Shown: positions 56,311 to 64,000 of the stretch, one piece after another | Numbering within the stretch: position 1 is the first letter of the stretch | How the letters are laid out: each line of letters starts with the position of its first letter | Source of the DNA: Gnetum montanum | Lineage: Eukaryota; Streptophyta; Gnetopsida; Gnetales; Gnetaceae | Assembly: GCA_015680685.1 (NCBI GenBank) | Contig: MNCI01025392.1 | Location: 188,633 to 252,632 of the forward strand | DNA length: 64,000 nucleotides | Reading direction: 5' to 3' | Notes under the pieces: model-generated | Told to the model about the DNA's origin: nothing | The model's database searches: none | Seen by the model: only the letters and a program-made list of their open reading frames with translations | Program-made: the position numbers and the translations under genes

Positions 56311-57730
56311 ATTCAATTTCTGATCATTTCCCTGATGAATTCCTCTTTGCTGGTGTACTAAATAATCAGCCTTGGAGAAAAACTAGTACAGTAGCATTCT
56401 TACCTATCTCCTCACCCAACAAACGCCATAAGAGTTAAACCTTAAGAAGAAACAATAGTTTCTTCATCGAGCCAAGTACTTTATGGAGATCAATGGGAAC
56501 TTTACAAAGTGTGTCCGGATGACTTGGTTTGATGGTGTGTTCCTGATATAGATCAACTACGAGTTCTCCAAGATGCTCATGAGGGTCCTTGTGGGGGTCA
56601 TTACGTGGGAGATGAATGGCCATTAAGATCCTACTTGTAGGATATTATTGGCCTACATTATTTCAAAATGCCCATCGTTTCATCCAATCTTGTGAGCACT
56701 GTCAACGTGATGGGGGAATAATTGCTAGAATGGAGGGTCCGCAACAATGGATTCAATCGTTAAAACCCTTCGACATTTCGGGAATTGATTTTATGGGGCT
56801 GATTATACCAATGTCCAATTGAAAAGCTTATATTATTGTTGCTGTTGATTACCTAACAAAATGGATCGAAGCAGCTACTATTAAAGATTATACATCATCT
56901 ATAGTTGCACGATTTGTTCAACAACAAATCATAAACAAGTTTGGTGTGTCGCGTGTACTTATTTCAGATAATGGTACACACTTCACAGGTGCAACTTTTT
57001 GAAAATTAATGCAATGCTTAGGGGTTGAGCATAAATTGACTACACCATACCACCCCCAAGTGAACAGTTAAGAAGAAGTTACCAATAGGGAGATTATGAA
57101 GATATTGACAAGAACCATTAGCAAGTTTAGGCAAGACTAGAGCACTAAACTAAATGATGCTCAATGGGCATACCACTCCACATGTAAACTCCCTACAAGC
57201 TACTCTCCCTATGAGTTAGTGTAAGGTAAATTACCAACGCTTCCCATTCAAATTGAGCTCCATACACTATCCATGACATGTGACCTCAACCTTGACCTTG
57301 ATCTAGCATAGAAACAACGATTAGTAACCCTTAACTTGCTAGCTAAAAATCGATTAGCTGCCCTGTTATCTGACGAATTACACAAGGCCTTCAATAAACA
57401 ATGTCATGACCTAAGAATTAAGAAAGTTAAATATCAGCCAAGAGATAAGGTTCTCTACTAGAATCCTACACATGTGCCAAAATGTACTAAATTTCAAACA
57501 CTGTGGGAAGGACCTTATATTATTTCTGCAACTTTTCCTTCAAGGGCCAATGACAATATACAAACCTGAGAGCCTAGACAAGAAACTATTGGTCAAGGTG
57601 CAACAGACCAAACCTTTTCATGAGCTTAGGATAGCCAGTACACATGCTACCTCTATTAGTGGACAACCTTGCTCACTATTTCAAATCTCCTCCTTCCAAC
57701 TTAGTTGTGGGGGAGATGGCTACCTATGCT
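56311..57730 (+). pseudogene. Integrase of element B
   Basis: Zinc-binding HEGPCGGHYVG and CEHCQRDGG (about 56578-56715), catalytic core GIDFMG (Asp, about 56780), LISDNGTHFTG (Asp, about 56957) and PYHPQVN..EEVTNREI (Glu, about 57075). C-terminal part with QPRDKVLY, PTHVPKCTKFQTLWEGPYI and MTIYKPESLDKKLL; ends near 57720 in GGDGYLC. All three catalytic residues survive, but several stops and frameshifts (about 56440, 56620, 56821, 57001, 57070) disable it. Confidence 0.85.
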
Positions 57731-59666
57731 AACCATTCTAGGCCCTCAGTTCTTTTTGAATTTTTGTTTTACAAATTTTTGTTTCACACATTTTTGTTTT
57801 ACACATTTTTCCAACTTTTCTTATTTTTGTTTTACACCATCATTCATATTTTTACTATTTGGTTGATTGCTTGATTTACTTTTATTTGTCATCCAATAAG
57901 TGCTCATGATGGTGGATCGAATTATATCATATTGATTGCTAATGTTTGATTTTTACCTTTGAATTGTGATGCTGATATTAAGGTATGGTTCTTTTGGTAA
58001 AACAGGCAATGAGTCCACACCGTCCACTCATCCATACAACTCTATGGTCTCCTTTGGCTTGGAACTATACAGTCCCTCTTTTTCTAAGTAAAATTTTAAT
58101 GAATTGGTGGCTGGGTATTTTTCAAACCAAGACCCAAAGGATGAAAAGGGTGTGACTCATAGGGGATTCAATGCATTGGTGTTGGCCATTCTCTTGGGTG
58201 CTTGGATGCTTTTTCTTGGGTTTTCCACCATTTTGACATTGTTCAAATATCAGGAAGCTAAGTGAATAAAAATAATTCTTTGCATGGTGTGGTCTCACAC
58301 ATAAACATCAAAAAAAGAAGAGAAAAAGGAGAAAAAGGTGAGAATTCAAAGCACACCCCTTAGACATAATAAAGTAATATGGGCTACAAGCATTGGTTAT
58401 GGCACTGTAAAGACATGTTACCCATGCCTGAAGGTTCTCTCTAACTAAGTCCCTTTCTCACTTCCTACTTCTCCATCTCACTCTCCTTGGGATGGTGGTC
58501 ACTCTTTGTGGAAGCATTCTTGTTGGCTCAAGAGGATGGATTGGCCAAGTGTATTGATGCAAGGTCATTGAATGTGGTTAGTTTGAGTCTAGATTTGGGA
58601 TGAGTTCTACTCAGTTATCTTAACGATGAAATACATAAGGGGCTTTACACAACCTTGTTCTTGGGATTCCATTCCATTCTCTCCTCTCCATCTTTCTTCC
58701 CATTTCCACCTCATTGCCAGTTTTATCATTAGTTCATTCTGGGTTGATGCATTGTTTTTCTTTGGTGAATTCTTGTGGGTAAGTTTTTAACCCTTGCTTC
58801 CAAATGACATTCCTAGAGCCTACGGACTCTTTGGTTTGTGGGTTTTTTAGGGCATAAAGGGCATGAGCCTACTTTGGGGAGGACCCATTAGCATTTCTTT
58901 TTGGTGCAATTGTTAACTTCTTTCCCTTAAACATTTCCTGCAATCAATCATTTCTTGGTTCATCCCCATCCATGACATCCATTTTATTGGCGCTGCCATT
59001 GATATTTTTCATCTTTCTTGTTCCTCATGTTTTTCCATCTTATAGCTATTGGAGGTTCACTCTTAGTCGTGGGGGCCTTGGCACAAATTTTTTAATTTTT
59101 TCCATTTTACTAATTGCCTAACCCCTACACCTTGGGTAGTTGCCAGTGATAAATCTCCGAACTAGTTTTTGCCATAACCACAACTCAGCCAATGTACTTC
59201 ATATCAAGGCAAGGTAACAACTACATTGTGGATTATCTATCCTTGCTCATTTGTGACTGTGTTGTGTGTGTAGATGGTGATCATACAAACAATGGACTAG
59301 GCTTGGAGGAAGCACTCAAGATGGACCGGAATTGGAGCATTTATGAAAGGAGCAAGTTTGATGGTATGGCTATGGATAAACAATGGAAGGTGCAATCTCA
59401 GCATTGGCGGCAACACGCTCCATCTTTTCTCTCTCTCTCTTTTTCTCTTCAAACTACCAAATAAAGTCTTGGATGTCATTTATGTATGACGGTTCACCAC
59501 AATGGTCATGAACACTAATGTTGTAGTATGCTTATTGATTCGTTCACTAGGCACGTTGAGTCTATCATCCCATTCCACCATTAGTTGTCAATTAGTTAAT
59601 AATCCCATACCTTCCCAATATTTTGTAAGGAACTCGAGGACAACTTTTCATTCAATCATGGGGGTA
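57731..59666 (+). other. 3' spacer and polypurine tract of element B
   Basis: Non-coding. A (TTTTTGTTTTACAC)n block lies at 57760-57835. Landmarks shared with C, D and F follow. GTGTGTGTAG|ATGG at 59267-59275 leads a short frame (VCVDGDHTNNGLGLEEALKM) in place of the longer downstream ORF of F. Polypurine tract CATGGGGGTA ends at 59666. Confidence 0.65.
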
Positions 59667-59920
59667 TGATGAGAGCGGTTACTCTAGTAGTTATTCTAAT
59701 TATTAGAGTGGTTACTCTAGCAGTTACTCTAGAAGTTACTCTAATTATTAGAGTGGTTACTCTAGCCGTTACTCTAGCAGTTACTCTAATTATTAAAGTG
59801 GTTACTCTAGCAGTTACTCTAGTAGTTATTCTAATTATTAGAGTGGTTACTCTAGCGGTTACTTTAGCAGTTACTCTAATTATTAGAGTTGTTACTTTAG
59901 CAGTTACTCTAATTATTAGA
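59667..59920 (+). repeat. Truncated 3' LTR (U3 repeats) of element B
   Basis: TGATGAGAGCGG after the polypurine tract, then six 39-45-bp GAGTGGTTACTCTAGC.. units each ending CTAATTATTA. Breaks off at about 59920 (ATTATTAGA|AAAGACCC) into element A's gag-protease linker. Confidence 0.85.
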
Positions 59921-60580
59921 AAAGACCCTTATTCTAACCCAGCAATCCTCTCCAACCTTCACAACCTAGTTTAGCTGATAGTCTTTCATCTCCAATACCC
60001 TCATCCTCTACATCAAATACCTTCAAGTGCTCTTCAAACCAAGTGCCACCTTGGATTCACACTGTGATGCTAGCTCATGCTATTCCTGATTCGATCATGG
60101 CTAGCCATCTTCCCACGAAAAGATCTGACCCAAGAAGTCCACTCATTTACCTATAGATCATTGGACATGAGCCATGTAAGGCCCTTCTTAACTCTAATTC
60201 CAGAGTTAATCTCATCTCCTGTGATATGTACAAGGCCTGGAACCTACCACCTCTTAAGAAGAGCAACATCCATCTAGAATTGGTAGATTAGTCAATTACT
60301 ATCCCTCTAGGATTAGTAGAGGACATTGTGACCATAGTGTGTGGGTGGTCCTATCTTGCTAATTTTTTGGTGATCAAGGTTAAAAACTGCAAAAGTGACT
60401 TCCCCATCATTATGGAAAGAGCTTGGTTAAGCACAGTTAATGCATGCATGGGCATAAGGGATCTCTCTCTAGAAATATCCAAAGAAAATGAATTGGACAA
60501 GATAGAGAAGAAGCACGTCCATGCATCGCATACAATGATAACAGGTGCAATTGCGTGCAAAGGATTAGGTCCATGAAAAG
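59921..60580 (+). pseudogene. gag-protease region of element A (resumed)
   Basis: Resumes at a point matching KKRPFF in B. Reads HTVMLAHAIPDSIMASHLP and DPRSPLIYL, protease ALLNSNSRVNLIS (about 60181-60220; catalytic Asp replaced by Asn, as in C), KSNIHLELVD, PLGLVEDIVTIVCGWSYLA, DFPIIMERAWLSTVNACMGI and LEISKENELDKIEKKHVHAS. The part of gag between 42013 and here is missing. Confidence 0.8.
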
Positions 60581-60839
60581 TACATACATTAAAGCATGTA
60601 ATCAGCATGCACAAGAAATCAATATTCAAAGGTGTCTGTACATAGCAACCACAAAATAGGAGGGCACCCAGTGGTTGATAACTGACTTAGATAGTAGCAC
60701 ATTATGCATGAAACCAACTAAGAGCCTAACATGTGCTTATGTTGAAGGCATTGATAAACTTAAATAAGTTCATCCCCAACTTTCTAATGAAGATGATGAC
60801 ACCTATTGGAAAGAGTTCAAAATCTTTGATAACTTCAAG

Positions 60840-62290
60840 CAGGAGCCCCTTGAGCTAAAAAATTTACTAGTCGGCATGGAATATGCATTTTTAAATAATG
60901 GTAAGTTGATCATAATTAATGCCAAACTCACTCCTGAACAAAAAGAAAAGTTGTTAAAGGTGGTTAACAAATGGCCAACAACTTTTGCTTGGTCATATCC
61001 TAAGTTAACAAGAATCGATCCAAGAGCATCACCTTTACACCAACCCGACCATGAAGCCTAAAAGGCAGTCGTAGAGGTGGCTGAACCCTAAATTGAAGTA
61101 GATTGTCAAGGAGGAAATTGAATAACTCCTCAAGGTGGGGTTCATCTATCCCATCGTAGATAGTGAATGGGTTAGCCCACTTGTAATTGTGCCAAAGAAA
61201 GGTGGCAAGTGGCGAGTCTACATTGACTTCAAGCTATTGAATGTGGAAACATTTAAAGATCATTTTCCATTGCTATTTGTGGATCAAGTGTTGGACACCA
61301 TATCTATGCATTACTATTATAGCTTCTTGGATGGTTATAGTGGCTATAACCGGAATCCAAATTGCACTAGAAGATTAGGCCAAGACAACATTCATGAGTT
61401 CTTGGGGGACTCTTGCATATTGTAAGATGCCATTTGGTCTGTACAATGTCCCTGCAACATTTTAATGCATGGTCCTTAATATTTTCCAACAATAAATTAG
61501 TAGTGGTATAGAAGTCTTCATGAATGACTTTTCCACCTATGGAGCTACATTTGAGCAAGCCTTGGACTGTCATGAGCAAGTATTGAAGAGATGTGTTTAA
61601 ACAAACTTGGGCCTCAATTGGCAAAAAAGCCATCTCATGGTCCAAGAAGGCATTGTACTAGGGCACTGAATTTCGTGAAAAGGGATTAAGGTAGACCCAA
61701 AAAAGATAAGGATCATCCAAGGAATAACACATCAACTAGAGATAATCAAAGATGTCAGATCATTCCTTGGACACAGTGGCTACTACCGACAATTCATAGA
61801 GAATTTCTCTAAGATCGCAAAACTGTTGGTAGAGATTACAAAGAAATATGTACCTTTCATCTGGACCAAGGAATGTGAACATGCATTCCAATANACATAT
61901 TTCTTTGTAAGCTCTACCAATGGCTTTGCGATCTTAGAGAGATTCTCTATGAATCNGACAACAAAAAATGCCCATACTACATCCACTACGCAAGTTGAAG
62001 CATTGTGGGAGAACAATTAAATTACACCACCATGGAAAAAGAATTAATGGTAGTGGTGTATGCTCTAAATAATTTCAAGCACTATGTGCTTAGCTACAAA
62101 GTATTTGTGCACATAAACCATAGTGTAATCCACTTTCTCATGAACAAGGCAACGGTGAGCCCTCGTGTCATACAGTGGCTTGTGATCTTGTAGGAGTTTG
62201 ATCTCACGATGGTAGATCAAAAAGGGATCGAGAATGTGATCACTAACCATCTCTCTTGCTTAAGATGGGATAATAAAGAGAAGAAGAGCC
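60840..62290 (+). pseudogene. Reverse transcriptase and RNase H of element A
   Basis: Lead-in MEYAFLNNGKLIIINAKLTP (60876). RT: GFIYPIVDSEWVSPLVIVPK, KGGKWRVYIDFKLLNVETF, YYSFLDGYSGYN and MPFGLYNVPATF. The catalytic motif is VFMNDF (about 61515-61530; the usual MDD is MND). RNase H: EKELMVVVYALNNFKHYVL and HINHSVI (about 62035-62130; one Asp changed to Asn). Sequence at 61894-61957 between two N is an inverted copy of 61793-61853 and interrupts the frame, probably an assembly artefact. Confidence 0.82.
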
Positions 62291-63700
62291 CGCTCTCTAA
62301 TCAATAAATGAACAAATGCTCAGAGAAACAACATGGTACAATTGCATCCTCACAAATGCTAGGAGATGCCACAAGATCTTGATTTCAGAAAAAGGCAACA
62401 ATTTCTTCATTAGGCCAAATACTTTAGGGAAATTAATGGACACCTCTACAAGGTGTGTGTAGATGGCTTGATTCATTGGTGTGTCTTTGAGGAAGATCAA
62501 CTGCACATTCTCTATGATATTCATGAAGGACCTTAAGGAGGCCACTAGGTAGGGAGATGCACGGCCATAAAAATCCTAATGGTAGGATACTACTAACCTA
62601 TAATTTTCAGGGATGTTTGCTAGTTTGTCCGATCTTGTGAATGTTGTCAATGAGATGGGGGGATGACCGCTTGCATGGAAGGTTCTCAATAGTGGATTCA
62701 ACCACTAGAACCTTTTGACATATGGGGCATTGAATTCATGGATCCCATCACACCCATGTCCAATGGAAAGGTGTATATTATCATAGCAATCAACTACTGC
62801 ACAAAATGGATGGAAGTAGCAACTATTACTAATTATACATCATCCACTACTGCTAGATTTATATAACAAAATATTGTAAATAGGTTTGGAATGCCACATT
62901 CACTAATTTCTGACAATGAAACTCATTTCATAGGTGTCACTTTTAGAAAGTTGATGTAACACTTGGGGGTTGAACATAAATTAACAACACCCTACCACCC
63001 TCAAGCCAACGGTCAAGCAGAGGTAACCAATTGGGAGATCACAAAAATACTAATATGAACTATTAGCAAATATAGGAAAGATTGGAGTAGAAAACTTAAT
63101 GATGCCCTCTAGGCTTACCATTCAACATGGAAACTTCCTATTGGCTACTCTCCCTACAAGTTGGTGTATGGAAAACTTCCTATGCTCCCAATCCAGTCCA
63201 AGCTTCATACACTTTTAATAGCCTGTGATCTAAATCTTGACCTAAGTCTAGCACAGAAAGAAAGATTAATCAGCCTAACTGTGCTAAATGAAAATCAATT
63301 GGTGGCCCTATCTTTGAATGAGGTGCACAAGGCATTCAATAAGTAATGTCATGACCTTAGAATACAAAAGGTAAAACTTCAACCAAGAGATAAGGTCCTC
63401 TATTGGAACCTCACACATGTACCTCAGAAGGAAAAATTCTAAACATTGTCAGAGGGACCTTATATAATTAATCAAACTTTTTCCTCTAGGATCATGTTGA
63501 TCTACAATCCTGAAAGCCCAAATAAAAAGTAGTTGGTCAACATCCAACAAGTAAAACCTTTCCTTGAACCAAGATAGGCCAGTGCAGCTACCACCTCGAC
63601 AAATGAACAACCATGTTCCATTTTTTGGATCTCCTGCCTCCAACTTAGTCGTAGGGGAGATGGCCATCCATGTTAACAATCCATATGGCTTCTTAGTTTT
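62291..63700 (+). pseudogene. Integrase of element A
   Basis: Zinc-binding HEGP.GGH and CECCQ.DGG (about 62523-62665, with stops), core WGIEFMDPITPMS (first Asp changed to Glu, about 62725), LISDNETHFIG (second Asp kept, about 62908), PYHPQANGQAEVTNWE (Glu kept, about 62995). The C-terminal part includes LPMLPIQSKLHTLLIACDLN and QPRDKVLYWNLTHVPQ and ends GRRGDGHPC near 63670. Stops at about 62536, 62866, 62957 and 63056. Confidence 0.82.
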
Positions 63701-63915
63701 TCTACTTTTTGATATTCACATTTATTTACAAATTATTTATTTTCTGATTTTTCTAATTTTACATCATTGTTAGCACATTTGAGCCTTTCTTGATTATTTT
63801 ACACTTTCTTATATATTTTACTTTGTTTTGTTTTGTTCAAATGTGATATTTCCTTATTTTCACTAATAAAAATTACTTTATTGCCAAAGGACACAATGTT
63901 ATTGTTGTTGTTTAC
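63701..63915 (+). other. Start of element A's 3' spacer
   Basis: Post-pol spacer, T-rich, matching F at 16980-17040 in inverse orientation (ACTAATAAAA, TATATTTTACTTTG). Broken at 63916 by LTR G. Confidence 0.6.
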
Positions 63916-64000
63916 TGATGAGTGGCGAGGTACCCCTACACTCAACCATACGAAATGAGCGTAGCACGTGCGATCCGGTCGAACTCCGTAGACTAAATGC
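63916..64000 (-). repeat. LTR of a further minus-strand Athila-type element (G), partial
   Basis: TGATGAGTGGCGAGGTACCC followed by CTACACTCAACCATACGAA matches the left edge of C's LTRs (42280, 48226). No primer-binding site on its left, so it is a 3' LTR or solo LTR inserted in A's spacer. Possible target pentamer TTTAC at 63911-63915. Runs off the window. Confidence 0.8.

Larger units (their letters stand above)
42014..59920 (+). mobile_element. Athila-lineage retrotransposon B (hosts C and a solo LTR)
   Basis: 5' LTR starts at 42014, is interrupted by element C at 42280-49024, resumes at 49025 and ends at 49805. A primer-binding site (49806), gag, protease, RT, RNase H, integrase, spacer, polypurine tract (59658-59666) and the start of the 3' LTR (59667) follow in order. 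The 3' LTR stops inside its U3 repeats at about 59920, where element A's gag-protease region resumes. B thus sits in A's gag, with loss of B's 3' R-U5 and of about 1.7 kb of A's gag at the right junction. Confidence 0.8.

Overview
This is eukaryotic nuclear DNA from a seed plant with a large, repeat-filled genome. A gymnosperm is the best guess: there is one host gene with kilobase introns, and the rest is old, stop-riddled Ty3/gypsy retrotransposons of two plant lineages (Athila and Tat), LINEs and tRNA-derived SINEs. Species cannot be fixed from the sequence. There are no bacterial-type genes, operons, rRNA genes or CRISPR arrays.

Left part (1-23680): stacked LTR elements. A minus-strand Athila gag fragment (H, 1-1185) abuts a second minus-strand Athila element (F) consisting of a partial 3' LTR (1190-1706), a polypurine tract, a long decayed ORF in the env-like position (about 1900-4845) and a 3' spacer. 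That spacer is split by a 10-kb plus-strand Tat element (E, 5724-15978) with two 1.67-kb LTRs, RT, two RNase H domains, integrase and a 33-bp tandem repeat in its 3' UTR. The F spacer resumes at 15979 and meets head to head, at about 17040, a plus-strand Athila element (D) with protease, RT, RNase H, integrase, spacer, ORF3 remnant and 3' LTR (22897-23680).

Middle (23681-39945): a plus-strand host gene with six exons between 24634 and 37377 encodes an ERI1-like DEDDh 3'-5' exoribonuclease (plant ERL1 type) of about 320 aa. All splice sites are GT-AG and phases match. Its introns hold an L1 LINE, an RTE-like LINE tail and several tRNA-derived SINEs.

Right part (39945-64000): a three-level nest. 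A LINE reverse-transcriptase fragment is cut at 40253 by Athila element A. A's gag is interrupted at 42014 by Athila element B, whose 5' LTR is itself interrupted by a younger minus-strand element C (42280-49024, target-site duplication CTCTA). C carries gag and protease but has lost RT, RNase H and integrase. B continues from 49025 to about 59920 and has a Tat-type solo LTR (51982-53590) inserted in its gag. A then resumes with protease to integrase (59921-63640), and another minus-strand LTR (G) starts at 63916 in A's 3' spacer.

The most interesting signals are these: the U3 of each Athila copy carries a different set of dyad-symmetric repeats next to a conserved TATA box; F has a second LTR-like promoter and a splice-acceptor-like site in front of its downstream ORF; and C is a relatively young gag-protease-only derivative. 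Several single-N positions flank short direct or inverted duplications that look like assembly artefacts.
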